Positions 27,094 to 35,963 of a stretch of 64,000 nucleotides of DNA are shown in pieces (the first letter of the stretch is position 1; each line of letters begins with the position of its first letter). This stretch comes from Lysobacteraceae bacterium PS02340 (GTDB lineage Bacteria; Pseudomonadota; Gammaproteobacteria; Xanthomonadales; Xanthomonadaceae). The stretch spans positions 84,412-148,411 of the forward strand of contig JASCOC010000009.1 in assembly GCA_029959605.1 (NCBI GenBank), in the 5' to 3' direction. Position numbers and translations under genes: made by a program. The notes under the pieces were generated by a model that was given only the letters and a program-made list of their open reading frames with translations, ran no database searches and was not told the DNA's origin.

Positions 27094-27975
27094 ATGGCCC
27101 ACGCCAAGCCCGAGCAGGACCCCGACCTCTATTTCGTGCCCCACGACAGCAAGTGGCCGGTGTTCGCCTCGGTGGCGCTGTTCGTCACGATGCTGGGCCT
27201 GGCCAGCTGGTTCAACGAACACACCTGGGGCCGGCCGATGTTCTTCGTCGGCATCGCGGTGCTGGCGCTGATCCTGTTCAAGTGGTTCGCCGACGTGGTG
27301 CTCGAATCGGTGTCGGGCTACTACAACAAGCAGGTCGACCTGTCGTTCCGCATGGGGATGGTGTGGTTCATCTTCTCGGAAATCATGTTCTTCGCCGCGT
27401 TCTTCGGCGCGCTGTTCTACGCGCGCACGCTGTCGCTGCCGTGGCTGGGCGGCGAAGGCTCGGGCGCGATGACCAATGCGGTGCTGTGGGACGGCTACAG
27501 CGCGGCATGGCCGTCGGCCGGCCCAGGCGATGTCGGCGGCGCGTTCCAGACGATTCCGGCCTGGGGTCTGCCGCTGCTCAACACGCTGATCCTGCTGGCG
27601 TCGGGCATCACCATCACCATCGCCCACCACGCGCTGCGCGCCGCGCACCGCACCCAGCTGCTGGTATTCCTCGGCGCGACGATCCTGCTCGGCTGCGTGT
27701 TCCTGTTCTTCCAGATCGAGGAATACGTCCACGCCTATCGCGATCTGAACCTGACGATGGGCTCGGGCATCTACGGCTCGACGTTCTTCATGCTCACCGG
27801 CTTCCACGGCGCGCACGTGACGCTCGGCACGATCATGCTGATCGTGATCTGGCTGCGCTGCTATCGCGGCCACTTCACCAAGGAGAACCACTTCGCGTTC
27901 GAAGCGGTCGCCTGGTACTGGCACTTCGTGGACGTGGTCTGGCTGATCCTGTTCCTGTTCGTCTACGTCGTCTGA
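27094..27975 (+). CDS. coxC: Cytochrome c oxidase subunit III
   Basis: Third core subunit of the aa3 oxidase, 293 residues, with seven membrane helices. It stabilises the catalytic subunit and its proton uptake. Typical segments are MGMVWFIFSEIMFFAAFFGALFY, INTLILLASG-like helix 3, FQIEEYVHA and GFHGAHVTLGTIML plus the terminal WYWHFVDVVWLILFLFVYV. The ATG at 27094 gives the standard hydrophilic start (MAHAKPEQDPDLYFVPHDSKWP). It ends the structural part of the operon and converges with the small DUF2909 gene. Confidence 0.98.
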   Translation: MAHAKPEQDPDLYFVPHDSKWPVFASVALFVTMLGLASWFNEHTWGRPMFFVGIAVLALILFKWFADVVLESVSGYYNKQVDLSFRMGMVWFIFSEIMFFAAFFGALFYARTLSLPWLGGEGSGAMTNAVLWDGYSAAWPSAGPGDVGGAFQTIPAWGLPLLNTLILLASGITITIAHHALRAAHRTQLLVFLGATILLGCVFLFFQIEEYVHAYRDLNLTMGSGIYGSTFFMLTGFHGAHVTLGTIMLIVIWLRCYRGHFTKENHFAFEAVAWYWHFVDVVWLILFLFVYVV

Positions 27976-27990
27976 CGACGCGTCGACGCC

Positions 27991-28012
27991 GGGCGGCGCA
28001 TCGCTGCCGCCC
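27991..28012. terminator. Hairpin between convergent coxC and DUF2909 genes
   Basis: GGGCGGC and GCCGCCC arms around an eight-base loop in the 54-base gap between two converging stops. There is no T-tract, so it may only pause transcription or need Rho. Confidence 0.5.
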
Positions 28013-28029
28013 GCTTCCCACTTCCGGCC

Positions 28030-28254
28030 TCAGCCGTAAACGCCATGCGGCTTGATCCAGCCCATCCAGATCGCCAGCAGCACCAGCAGGATCAGTCCGA
28101 CCGACAGGCCGATGCGGCGCGTGAGCGCCTTCACCGTGCGGTCGGTCGTGCCCTTGTCGGTCATCATGTAGTACAGCGCGCTGCCCAGGTTCCACAGGAT
28201 CAGCAGCACGAAGGCGATGATCAGCAGCAACTTCAGCGAATCGTTCATCACCAT
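28030..28254 (-). CDS. Twin-transmembrane DUF2909 protein
   Basis: A 74-residue inner-membrane protein with two helices (about 6-28 and 48-67) joined by a short charged loop (TDKGTTDRTVKALTRR). The sequence LLLIIAFVLLILWNLGSALYYM is typical of DUF2909, a family frequently encoded next to cytochrome oxidase assembly genes. ATG 28254 has GGAG six bases upstream. It is the only gene on the minus strand inside the oxidase cluster, lying head-to-head with the SURF1 gene (59 bases between starts) and tail-to-tail with coxC. A role in oxidase biogenesis is inferred from context. Confidence 0.88.
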   Translation of the reverse strand: MVMNDSLKLLLIIAFVLLILWNLGSALYYMMTDKGTTDRTVKALTRRIGLSVGLILLVLLAIWMGWIKPHGVYG

Positions 28255-28313
28255 CGCAGGCTCCGGAACACTGGGTGTGTGCGCCGATTATTGCAGCACG
28301 CGGAGCGCCGCGC

Positions 28314-29048
28314 GTGAGTCTGCGCCGGACCCGCATCATCGGCTGGACGCTGGCGGTGCTGGCGATCGCGGCCTTCGTGTCGCTGGGCCAGTGGCAGCTG
28401 TCGCGGATGGGCCAGAAGCAGACGATGCTCGACGCCGTCGCGGTGACGCTCGAGGCCCGCACGCCCGTGTCGCTGTCGGCCGCCGGCGACGTCGCACGCG
28501 CCCGTGACTACGACTGGAGCGCAGGCCGCGGCCGTTTCGTCGACCGTCCGGCCTTCGTGCTCGACAACCAGATCCAGGCCGGCGTGCCCGGCCTGCGCGT
28601 GTATCGCCTGTTCGCGCCCGACGACGCGCCGCCGCTGCTGGTCGATCTCGGCTGGACCGCGCTCGTCGACCGCACGACGCGCCTGCCCGACGCCGCCATC
28701 GTGCGCGGCGACGGTCTGCTCGGTCGCGATTTCGAGCTGCGCGGCCTGCTCGCACCGCCGCCGTCGCCCGGCCTCGCGCTCGGCCCGGCGCTCACGCCGG
28801 GCGAGGCGGTGCTGATGACCCGCATCGACATCCCCGCGATCGCCGCCGAAACCGGTGTGCCGGCCTTGCCACCGCGCGTGCTGCGGCTCGATCCGGCGCT
28901 CGACATCGGCTACCTCCGCGATCTCGACGTCCTGCCCAACACGCTCACGCCCGACAAGCACCTCGGCTACGCGGTGCAGTGGTTCGGGCTGGCCCTCGCG
29001 GTGCTCGTCATCGCCCTCGTGCTCACGTTCCGGACCCGCCGCCGATGA
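28314..29048 (+). CDS. SURF1-family cytochrome oxidase assembly protein
   Basis: Inner-membrane assembly factor of 244 residues with one helix near each end (about 8-25 and 217-235) flanking a periplasmic domain, the standard SURF1 topology. Family signatures are SLGQWQLSRMGQKQ at the N-terminus, the central GVPGLRVYRLFAPDDAPPLLVDLGW and the terminal HLGYAVQWFGLALAVLVIALV. SURF1 proteins help insert or retain heme a in subunit I. GTG 28314 is preferred since GGAG lies nine bases upstream; a GTG at 28275 would add a non-conserved extension. Its stop overlaps the ATG of the following gene (ATGA). Confidence 0.93.
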   Translation: MSLRRTRIIGWTLAVLAIAAFVSLGQWQLSRMGQKQTMLDAVAVTLEARTPVSLSAAGDVARARDYDWSAGRGRFVDRPAFVLDNQIQAGVPGLRVYRLFAPDDAPPLLVDLGWTALVDRTTRLPDAAIVRGDGLLGRDFELRGLLAPPPSPGLALGPALTPGEAVLMTRIDIPAIAAETGVPALPPRVLRLDPALDIGYLRDLDVLPNTLTPDKHLGYAVQWFGLALAVLVIALVLTFRTRRR

Positions 29049-29641
29049 ATCCGTCTCCCGCGCACACGCTGCCGCCCGCGCAGCGCAACCGCAATCGAAT
29101 GCTGCTGGTGCTGATCGTGGTGCTGTTCCTCGGCAGCGCCGTCGTCGCCGGCGCGCTGCGGTTCTCGGGCTGGCGGCCGTCGGGCATGCAGAACAAGGGC
29201 GAGCTGCTCGATCCGCCGGGTGACCTGCGCACGCATCCGCTGCACCTGATCGACGGCGGCAGCTACGACTGGCGCCCGGCCGAGCGGCGCTGGCGCATCC
29301 TCGTCGCGCCGCCGCGCGATTGCGCGCAGACCTGCGTCGAACTGTCGCGGCAGCTGGATCTGGTGTGGCAGCTGTTCGGCCGCAATGCCGATCACGTCGA
29401 CATCCTGTGGGCGGGCGCGGTACCCGAAGGCGCGATCCGCAATCCGGCGTGGCGGCTCGTCGAAGCTGACCCGGCGCTGCGTGCGACATTACCGCGCGTC
29501 GACGGCGGGCCCGGCGAGGCGGACAATGGGGTCCCCGCCTATGTCGTGGACCCCAACGGGTTCGTCATCCTGCGCTACGCCCCGGGCTTCGATCCGGGCG
29601 ACCTGCGCAGCGACATGGCCAAGCTGCTGAAACTCAAGTGA
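29045..29641 (+). CDS. Membrane-anchored Sco/thioredoxin-like protein in oxidase assembly operon
   Basis: A 198-residue protein with a cytoplasmic tail, one helix (about 19-40) and a periplasmic domain. The domain has a C-x-x-x-C pair (Cys93, Cys97 in RDCAQTCVEL) placed after a beta strand (RWRILVAPP), and a later strand AYVVDPNGFVILRYAPG resembling the Sco1/SenC fold. The third copper ligand of Sco proteins, a His about ten residues before the DP of that strand, is absent here. This suggests a thiol-disulfide function or an altered metal site rather than a classical Sco copper chaperone. It overlaps SURF1 and ctaA by a few bases, so it is surely cotranscribed with them. Databases usually call this position a hypothetical transmembrane protein. 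Confidence 0.8.
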   Translation: MNPSPAHTLPPAQRNRNRMLLVLIVVLFLGSAVVAGALRFSGWRPSGMQNKGELLDPPGDLRTHPLHLIDGGSYDWRPAERRWRILVAPPRDCAQTCVELSRQLDLVWQLFGRNADHVDILWAGAVPEGAIRNPAWRLVEADPALRATLPRVDGGPGEADNGVPAYVVDPNGFVILRYAPGFDPGDLRSDMAKLLKLK

Positions 29642-30840
29642 TGACCCACACGCCTCCCGCGCGCGCGACGTCGTTCCGTCCGTCGACCCACAAGCATTTC
29701 CACCGCATCGCCTGGCTCGCCGCCGCGCTGACGCTGTGCGTGATCGTGTTCGGCGCGTTCGTGCGCCTGTCGGATGCCGGCCTCAGCTGTCCCGACTGGC
29801 CCACCTGCTACGGGCGCGCCGCATGGCCGCAGGCGGCCAGCGAGGTCGTCGACCACGCTGCGAGCGCGATCCGCGAGTTCGAATCGCACAAGGCCTGGCG
29901 CGAGCAGGTGCACCGCCATCTGGCCGCATCGCTGGGCGTGCTGGTGCTCGGTCTCGCGCTGCTGGCCGCGCGCCGGCGCCCCTTCGGCATGCTGCAGATC
30001 ATCGGCGCCTCGGCGCTGGTCGCGCTCGCGATTCCGCTGTACATGCAGGGCCACGTGATGGCCGCGCTGGGCATCGCCGCGCTCGGCGAGGCGTTGCTGC
30101 TGATCGCGGCCTTACGCTGGTCGAACATCGATCTCGCGCGCGCCGCGGCGCTGACGCTGGCGGTGGTGATCTTCCAGGCGCTGCTCGGCAAATGGACGGT
30201 CACCATGCTGCTCAAGCCGGTGATCGTCATGGGCCATCTGCTCGGCGGCATGCTGACGTTCTCGCTGCTGCTGTGGATGGCGTGGCGCGCGACGGTGCAG
30301 CCGATCGTGCTGGTCGATGCGCCGACGCTGCGGCGCTGGACGCTCGGCGCGATCGGTCTGGTCGGCGTGCAGATCGCACTCGGCGGCTGGGTCAGCGCGA
30401 ACTACGCGGCGCTCGCCTGCGGCGCGGGCGGCTGGGTGACCGATGCGCACCATTACGTCGATTTCCCGAAGTGCGTCGGCGAATGGTGGCCGCAGGCCGA
30501 TTTCCGCGAAGGCTTCGTGCTGTGGCGCGGCGTCGGCGTGGATTACGAAGGCGGCGTGCTCGACGGCGCGGCGCGCGTGGCGATCCAGCTCGCGCACCGG
30601 GTCATGGCGATCGCGGTGTTCGCGTACCTGATCGCATTCGCCGCGCGTCTGCTGCGCACGCCGGGCCTGCGCGGCTGGGCGGTCGCGCTCGCGCTGCTGA
30701 CATGCGCGCAGGTCGCGCTGGGCATCCTCAACGTCAAGCTCGCCCTGCCGCTGCCGGTCGCAGTGATGCACAACGGCGGCGCCGCGCTGCTGCTGTTCGT
30801 GCTGGTGTCGCTGCTCGCGCGCCTGAAGCGCCCGGACTGA
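29641..30840 (+). CDS. ctaA: Heme A synthase (COX15/CtaA)
   Basis: Inner-membrane enzyme of 399 residues that oxidises the C8 methyl of heme O to give heme A for the aa3 oxidase. About eight helices are seen. Conserved elements are [22 protein letters not shown] near the N-terminus, and the heme-binding His residues in [31 protein letters not shown] and [10 protein letters not shown]. The large insert ([20 protein letters not shown]) is normal for the proteobacterial class. ATG 29641 overlaps the upstream stop by one base; a GTG directly before it at 29638 is also possible. cyoE follows after one base. Confidence 0.95.
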   Translation: MTHTPPARATSFRPSTHKHFHRIAWLAAALTLCVIVFGAFVRLSDAGLSCPDWPTCYGRAAWPQAASEVVDHAASAIREFESHKAWREQVHRHLAASLGVLVLGLALLAARRRPFGMLQIIGASALVALAIPLYMQGHVMAALGIAALGEALLLIAALRWSNIDLARAAALTLAVVIFQALLGKWTVTMLLKPVIVMGHLLGGMLTFSLLLWMAWRATVQPIVLVDAPTLRRWTLGAIGLVGVQIALGGWVSANYAALACGAGGWVTDAHHYVDFPKCVGEWWPQADFREGFVLWRGVGVDYEGGVLDGAARVAIQLAHRVMAIAVFAYLIAFAARLLRTPGLRGWAVALALLTCAQVALGILNVKLALPLPVAVMHNGGAALLLFVLVSLLARLKRPD

Positions 30841-30841
30841 C

Positions 30842-31774
30842 ATGGCGATCCAGGCACGCGACTACTGGGCGCTGACCAAACCCCGCGTGGTGGCGCTGAT
30901 CGTGTTCACCGCGCTGGTCGGCATGTTCCTCGCCGTACCCGGCCTGCCGCCGTGGAAAGAAACGGTGTTCGGCCTGCTCGGCATCTGGCTGGCGGCGGCA
31001 TCGGCGGCGGCGATCAACCATCTGATCGACCAGCGCATCGACAAGGTCATGGCGCGCACCGCGCATCGGCCGCTCGCGACCGGCGCGCTGCGCCCGGTGC
31101 AGGTGCTGGTGTTCGCGCTGGCGCTGGGTGCGCTGTCGATGGCGATCCTGGTGCTGCTGGTCAACGTGCTGACCGCTGCGTTGACCTTCGCCTCGCTGAT
31201 CGGCTATGCGGTGATCTACACCGGCTGGCTCAAGCGCGCGACGCCGCAAAACATCGTCATCGGCGGCATCGCCGGCGCGGCGCCGCCGCTGCTGGGCTGG
31301 GCCGCGGTGACCAACATGCAGGGCCAGTGGGACTGGGCGCACGCGCTGCTGCTGGTGCTGATCATCTTCGTGTGGACGCCGCCGCATTTCTGGGCGCTGG
31401 CGATCTTCCGCCGCGAGGATTACGCGCGCGCGTTGGTGCCGATGCTGCCGGTCACGCACGGCGTGGCGTACACGCGCTGGCAGATCCTGATCTACAGCGT
31501 GCTGCTGGTCGTGATCACCCTGTTGCCGGTCGCGATCGGCATGAGCGGCGTGTTCTATCTGGGCGGCGCCGTCGTGCTGGGCCTGGTGTTTCTCTGGTAC
31601 GCGTGGCGGCTGCTCGATCCGCCGGACGAGTTCTTCGCGATGCGGATGTTCAACTATTCCGTCGTGTACCTGATGGCGCTGTTCGCGTTCCTGCTGGTCG
31701 ACCACTGGCTGTTGCCGTGGTTGCCGGGCGCCGGCGCTGCGGCGGGCGGACTGGATTTCCAGCGCATCCACTGA
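30842..31774 (+). CDS. cyoE: Protoheme IX farnesyltransferase (heme O synthase)
   Basis: UbiA-superfamily prenyltransferase of 310 residues that adds farnesyl to heme B, giving heme O, the substrate of CtaA encoded just upstream. Eight to nine membrane helices are present. The Asp-rich motif is [20 protein letters not shown] (residues about 60-79), and the second conserved region is [20 protein letters not shown]. Start ATG 30842 follows the ctaA stop at once, so the two are translated from one message. It ends the cluster and is followed by a hairpin and a convergent short gene. Confidence 0.96.
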   Translation: MAIQARDYWALTKPRVVALIVFTALVGMFLAVPGLPPWKETVFGLLGIWLAAASAAAINHLIDQRIDKVMARTAHRPLATGALRPVQVLVFALALGALSMAILVLLVNVLTAALTFASLIGYAVIYTGWLKRATPQNIVIGGIAGAAPPLLGWAAVTNMQGQWDWAHALLLVLIIFVWTPPHFWALAIFRREDYARALVPMLPVTHGVAYTRWQILIYSVLLVVITLLPVAIGMSGVFYLGGAVVLGLVFLWYAWRLLDPPDEFFAMRMFNYSVVYLMALFAFLLVDHWLLPWLPGAGAAAGGLDFQRIH

Positions 31775-31791
31775 CGACCGCCGCGTCCGCT

Positions 31792-31814
31792 CCGGCGGGC
31801 GCAGGGCCCGCCGG
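31792..31814. terminator. Hairpin between cyoE and the convergent 31-residue gene
   Basis: CCGGCGGGC and GCCCGCCGG arms around a five-base loop, 18 bases after the cyoE stop and 12 bases past the end of the minus-strand gene. No T-tract is present. Confidence 0.5.
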
Positions 31815-31825
31815 CGCAGTGGACA

Positions 31826-31921
31826 TCAGGACTTCTTCGCGGCCTTCTCGGCCCGCTTTTCCTTCAGGGTCTTGACCGGCTTCTTCTTGGTCTCTTTCTT
31901 CTTGTCGAGGCTCTTGGCCAT
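31826..31921 (-). CDS. Lys-rich 31-residue protein
   Basis: A very short gene encoding MAKSLDKKKETKKKPVKTLK and eleven further residues ending AAKKS. Nearly half the residues are Lys or Arg. GGAG lies eight bases before ATG 31921, and a stop at 31826 is followed by a hairpin shared with cyoE. Comparable tiny, highly basic proteins of this form occur in Pseudomonas and Xanthomonadaceae genomes, but no function is established; nucleic-acid or ribosome association is a guess from charge. The clear ribosome binding site and protein-like composition argue that it is real. Confidence 0.7.
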   Translation of the reverse strand: MAKSLDKKKETKKKPVKTLKEKRAEKAAKKS

Positions 31922-32158
31922 CGTCGCGCTCCGCTGGGATCTCTGGGGCGGCGACGGAATCGGGTTCCGTGCCGGGGTCTGATCCGGCATGCAGCCGCCG
32001 GATCACGACGCATCCTACGCCGAGTCGCTCGATGCGCACATCGCGAGTCTCGTCGATGCGCGTGTTCCGAGGCGCTGAGTGTCATGGGCCTGCAAAGCGC
32101 GTGCGTGCGCCGGTCGCTGCAGCCGGCGCCGGCATGCAGCGACATCTGGATCCGGAGA

Positions 32159-32794
32159 TCAGCCGCCCGCGATCACGGTCGAGGTCGGCGTGGCCTGCAG
32201 GCAGGCGTCCGGGTCGCCGTCGAGACCGGCCGGCATCTCGCAGGCGCGCGGTTCGAAATCGAGCGTGGCCTGCCAGCCGGCCTTGGTGTTCGGCGTCAGC
32301 GCGACCTGCACGTCGACGTCGCGGATGGTCACGCGCGCGGTCTGCTGCGCATCGTTGCGTGCGGCCCAACCATCGAGCGTGTGGGCGAGGGCGGGGTCGA
32401 GCAGGCGGTTGGCTTCGAGCAGCTGGCGGGTCTGCGCCAGCGCATCGGGGTGGTCGAGCGCGCCGCCGCCGGGCTGGATGTGCACGCCGACCAGCAGGCC
32501 GCCCTGCTGCTTGAAGGCGACGCGATCGGCCGGCACGACGATCTGCTGGCCATTGGGCAGGCGCAGGGTGACGTCGCGCGACTGGCTGATCGTGTGTTCG
32601 GCGGCCAGGGTGCCGTCTTTCTGCGGCCAGGCCAGATCGACCTGTTCGGCGACCGGGGCGGCGAGATCGATGTGCAGCGGTTTGGCGGGCGCGGGCGGGG
32701 TGTCGATCCTGGCGCAGGCGCCGAGCAGCAGCGCAGCGGAAAGCACGAGACCGGCGCCGAGGCGGGCGGAAGGGAGGCGGGTGGATCGGATCAT
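32159..32794 (-). CDS. Hypothetical lipoprotein
   Basis: A 211-residue exported lipoprotein. The signal peptide ends in lipobox LLGAC with Cys at residue 27; the residue after Cys is Ala, so sorting to the outer membrane is expected. The mature part is soluble and has SQSRDVTLRLPNGQQIVVPADRVAFKQ, a region that may form a small beta domain, and two C-terminal Cys residues (RACEMPAG, DACLQATP) that could form a disulfide. I recognise no family. It follows dnaG on the same strand but is separated by 217 bases that contain an inverted repeat. Confidence 0.7.
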   Translation of the reverse strand: MIRSTRLPSARLGAGLVLSAALLLGACARIDTPPAPAKPLHIDLAAPVAEQVDLAWPQKDGTLAAEHTISQSRDVTLRLPNGQQIVVPADRVAFKQQGGLLVGVHIQPGGGALDHPDALAQTRQLLEANRLLDPALAHTLDGWAARNDAQQTARVTIRDVDVQVALTPNTKAGWQATLDFEPRACEMPAGLDGDPDACLQATPTSTVIAGG

Positions 32795-32972
32795 GGTGAC
32801 GACCTGTCGGGGAAGGAAAAGGACGGGGCACCGCGCCGGACCCGTCTACGCGGACTCGGCGGACACTCGGTGCTGGACGGACAGGTCGCCCTGACGCAGC
32901 TGCGCCATATCGACCGGTCGATCCCCCTGACGGGATCAGACCAGCGCGAAGGTTAAGGAATCGTCACCGGGA

Positions 32973-33003
32973 TGTAAGCGCTATGTATCTGAAAACGCTT
33001 ACA
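32973..33003. promoter_or_regulatory. Inverted repeat TGTAAGCG-N15-CGCTTACA
   Basis: Perfect eight-base arms 15 bases apart, nine bases beyond the dnaG stop and about 180 bases before the lipoprotein gene. The half-sites resemble those of LacI-family operators, but in that family they normally abut; a hairpin ending dnaG transcripts is an alternative. Confidence 0.45.
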
Positions 33004-33011
33004 TTTCCCTG

Positions 33012-34739
33012 TCAGCGGGCGCGCTGCAGCAGCAGTTCCCGCAATGCCTGCTTGCCGACGGCGTCTAGCGTGCCCTCGCGCTGCTGGCCCAGCAGGTCGT
33101 CGATGCGCTGCTGCAGCACCTGGCGGTCGAGTTGCGCGATGGCGTCGCGCAGCTCCTGTTCCCAGGACGCCTCGTCGCCGGCGAGATCCTGGGTCGCGAG
33201 CTTGCGCAACGCCGGCGCTTCCTCGCGTTCCTCGAACTGTGACAGCAGCACGCCCGTGGTGATGTCCGGGCGCACGCTGCCGATGGCGATCAGCTCGGTC
33301 AGCAGCTCGATGCCCGGCTGGCGCAGCGCGACGAAGGGATAGGGCGGTGGCAGCTGCGCGGCCAGGCCGGGTTTCTGCAGCAGCAGGGCGATCGCGTGGC
33401 GCACCACGCTGCGCTTGGGCGGCGGCGCACCGCGACCGCCGCGCAGCATGCGGCTGGGCGCCGGCTGTTGTGCAGGCGAGGCGCCGCCGAGACCGGTGAG
33501 CTCGCTGAGGCGCTGGCGCATCAGATCGGCGAAAGCGCCGTCGGGAATCTGCGCCAGCATCGGCTTGGCGCGTTCGGCCAGTCGCGCCTTGCCGTCCAGC
33601 GTCGACAGATTGATGCCGTCGCCCAAGGTGTCGAAGAAGAACGTCGACAGCGGCGTCGCCTGCGTCAGCCGCGCCTCGAAACCGGGCGCGCCTTCGGTGC
33701 GCACGATGGTGTCGGGATCCTCGCCATCGGGCAGGAACAGGAAGAAGGCCTGGCGGCCGTCGCGCATGCGTGGCAGCACCGACTCCATCGCGCGCGTCGC
33801 GGCGCGGCGGCCGGCGGCATCGCCGTCGAAGCAGAAGAACACGTCGGGCGCATTGCGGAACAGCAGCTCGGCGTGGTCCGGCGTCGTCGCAGTGCCCAGG
33901 GTCGCGACCGCCTGCGGCACGCCGAACTGGAACAGCGAGACCACGTCCATGTAGCCCTCGACCACGACCAGCCGCTCGATCTTCTGGTTGGACTGGCGCA
34001 CCTGCCACAGGCCGTAGAGTTCGCGGCCCTTGTGGAACAGCGGCGTCTCGGGCGAGTTGAGGTACTTGGGCGAATCCTCGGGCTTGAGCACGCGGCCGCC
34101 GAACGCGATCACGCGGCCGCGGCGGTCGTGGATCGGGAAGATCACCCGGTCGCGGAACTTGTCGTAGCTGTGGCCGCGATCGTTCTTCGACAGCAGGCCT
34201 ACCTTCTCCAGCACCGCGATGCGGCGCGCGTCGTCCTTGCCCAGCGCGTCCTTCAATGCCGAGAAGCCGTCGGGCGCGTAGCCGATCGCGAACTGCTCGC
34301 GGATCGAGGCATCGACGCCGCGGCCGTCGAGATAACTGCGCGCGGTGTCGTTGCCGGCGAGTTCGCGGACGAAGAAGCGCGAGGCGGCATCGAGCGCGTC
34401 GTACATCGGCGCGCTGTCGGGACGCGCCTCGCGCTGCTGGGTGTCGCGAGGGATTTCCATGCCCGCGCGCTTGGCCAGTTCGTCGACCGCATCGAGAAAT
34501 TCGAGGCGGTCGTAATTCATCAGGAAGCTGATCGCGGTGCCGTGCGCGCCGCAGCCGAAGCAGTGATAGAACTGCTTGGTCGGCGACACGGTGAAGCTCG
34601 CCGAGCGCTCGTCATGGAACGGGCAGCGCGACGAATATTCCTTGCCCTGCCGCTTCAGCGGCACGCGCGCGTTGATCACCTCGACGATGTCGGTGCGCGC
34701 GAGCAGATCGTCGATGAACGCGTCGGGGATGCGGGCCAT
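33012..34739 (-). CDS. dnaG: DNA primase DnaG
   Basis: Synthesises RNA primers at the replication fork, acting with DnaB helicase; 575 residues, normal length. The N-terminal zinc finger is visible as Cys39-x-x-His42 and Cys60-x-x-Cys63 (RCPFHDE, YHCFGCG). The primase/TOPRIM core shows VVEGYMDVVSLFQFGV and the metal-binding FCFDGDAAGRRA. The C-terminal part (about 430-575) is the helicase-binding domain. ATG 34739 has GAGGGG upstream. It lies in the classical tsaD/rpsU-yqeY-dnaG neighbourhood, but two extra genes (GNAT, YihY) intervene and rpoD does not follow. Confidence 0.97.
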   Translation of the reverse strand: MARIPDAFIDDLLARTDIVEVINARVPLKRQGKEYSSRCPFHDERSASFTVSPTKQFYHCFGCGAHGTAISFLMNYDRLEFLDAVDELAKRAGMEIPRDTQQREARPDSAPMYDALDAASRFFVRELAGNDTARSYLDGRGVDASIREQFAIGYAPDGFSALKDALGKDDARRIAVLEKVGLLSKNDRGHSYDKFRDRVIFPIHDRRGRVIAFGGRVLKPEDSPKYLNSPETPLFHKGRELYGLWQVRQSNQKIERLVVVEGYMDVVSLFQFGVPQAVATLGTATTPDHAELLFRNAPDVFFCFDGDAAGRRAATRAMESVLPRMRDGRQAFFLFLPDGEDPDTIVRTEGAPGFEARLTQATPLSTFFFDTLGDGINLSTLDGKARLAERAKPMLAQIPDGAFADLMRQRLSELTGLGGASPAQQPAPSRMLRGGRGAPPPKRSVVRHAIALLLQKPGLAAQLPPPYPFVALRQPGIELLTELIAIGSVRPDITTGVLLSQFEEREEAPALRKLATQDLAGDEASWEQELRDAIAQLDRQVLQQRIDDLLGQQREGTLDAVGKQALRELLLQRAR

Positions 34740-34874
34740 CAGCGCCCCTCGTGCAGGCAGGTGCGCGCGACCGCAGGGCAGGCGCGGGGCAGGCGGGACA
34801 GGGTGGGGGCGACGCGGATCATGCGGACGCTAGGATGCCACGCGCGGCGCGGATCGCCGCATCCGGTACGTCTT

Positions 34875-35858
34875 TCAGACCGCGGGCGGTGGCCCCTTCG
34901 CCAGCGCGGCCGCCTGGCGCTCGGCGCGCTTCTGCAGGGCGCGATCGACCGAGCTGCGGCGCACGCGTTCGTCGATGACCGCGGTGATCAGCGCGCCGAC
35001 GAAGAAGATCGTGGCCGCGTAGTACATCCAGACCAGCAGGATCACCAGCGTGCCGAACGAGCCGTAGGCGCTGCCGGGTGCGGCGTGGGTCATGTAGATG
35101 CCGATGCCCCAGCGCCCGACGACGAACAGCACGGACGTCACCACGCCGCCGAACAGGGCCTGGCGCCAGCGCACCCGGCGGTCGGGCAGGTAGTGGTAGA
35201 GCACGGCGAACGCGAACGAATACAGCACCAGCATCAGGGTGTTGCCGACCAGCGGCAGGATCGACGGTACGTTGGCGAAGATGAACTCCACCGCCGTCGT
35301 CAAAAGCGTCGACACCAGCACCAGGAAGCCGAGCGCGAACACCACGCCGGCCGAGAACACGCGCTTGCGCAGGAACACCATCAGGCCGCCCGGCAGGCGG
35401 TCGCCGTCGGTGCGGAAGATCAGGTTCAACGTGCCCTGCAGCTGGGCGAACACGACCGTCGCACCGACGAACAGCAGCAGCGTGCTCCACAGGCCGGCGA
35501 GCGAGCCGATGTCGGGTTGCTCGGTGGCGTTCTGGATCACGGTGCCGGCGACATCGCGTGCGCCGTCGCCCGCGAGCGCGCCGATCTGCGCGAGCAGCGC
35601 TTCCTGCGCGGAGGGATACAGCGACGCGGTGATCCACAGCACCAGCACCAGCATCGGCGCCAGCGAGATCAGCGTGTAGAACGACAGCGACGCGGCCTGG
35701 GTCAGCAGGTCGGCATCGACGAAGCGTTTGACCAGTGCCGCCGGCAGACTTTCTTCGAAGCGGGTGACGCCCTTGTCGACGCGTGTGCGCAGACGACCCC
35801 AGCGGGTGTGGCGCACGGGTGCATCGGTATCCGGGGTGTCCTGTGGCGACGTGCGCAT
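34875..35858 (-). CDS. YihY/BrkB-family membrane protein
   Basis: Inner-membrane protein of 327 residues with six predicted helices. The family is recognised from QAASLSFYTLISLAPMLVLVL, YHYLPDRRVRWRQALFGGVVTSVLF and the terminal GSFGTLVILLVWMYYAATIFFVGA. Members were formerly called ribonuclease BN, which was an error; the actual function is not established. ATG 35858 is chosen over an upstream frame opening at 35903 because it starts the hydrophilic tail directly. It lies between a GNAT gene and dnaG on the same strand, about 105 bases from the former. Confidence 0.9.
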   Translation of the reverse strand: MRTSPQDTPDTDAPVRHTRWGRLRTRVDKGVTRFEESLPAALVKRFVDADLLTQAASLSFYTLISLAPMLVLVLWITASLYPSAQEALLAQIGALAGDGARDVAGTVIQNATEQPDIGSLAGLWSTLLLFVGATVVFAQLQGTLNLIFRTDGDRLPGGLMVFLRKRVFSAGVVFALGFLVLVSTLLTTAVEFIFANVPSILPLVGNTLMLVLYSFAFAVLYHYLPDRRVRWRQALFGGVVTSVLFVVGRWGIGIYMTHAAPGSAYGSFGTLVILLVWMYYAATIFFVGALITAVIDERVRRSSVDRALQKRAERQAAALAKGPPPAV

Positions 35859-35963
35859 GCGTGGCGATTCTTGAAAGCCGACGTGTGGAGCGCGTGCATC
35901 CACTGCGGCGTTGCCGTCACCTTATGCACGCGCGCGTAGCAGCGCGTGAAGCATCGGGCGATT

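Noticed and set aside
33396..35939. 847-codon plus-strand frame
   Set aside because: It is the antisense of dnaG and the YihY gene; no family resemblance.
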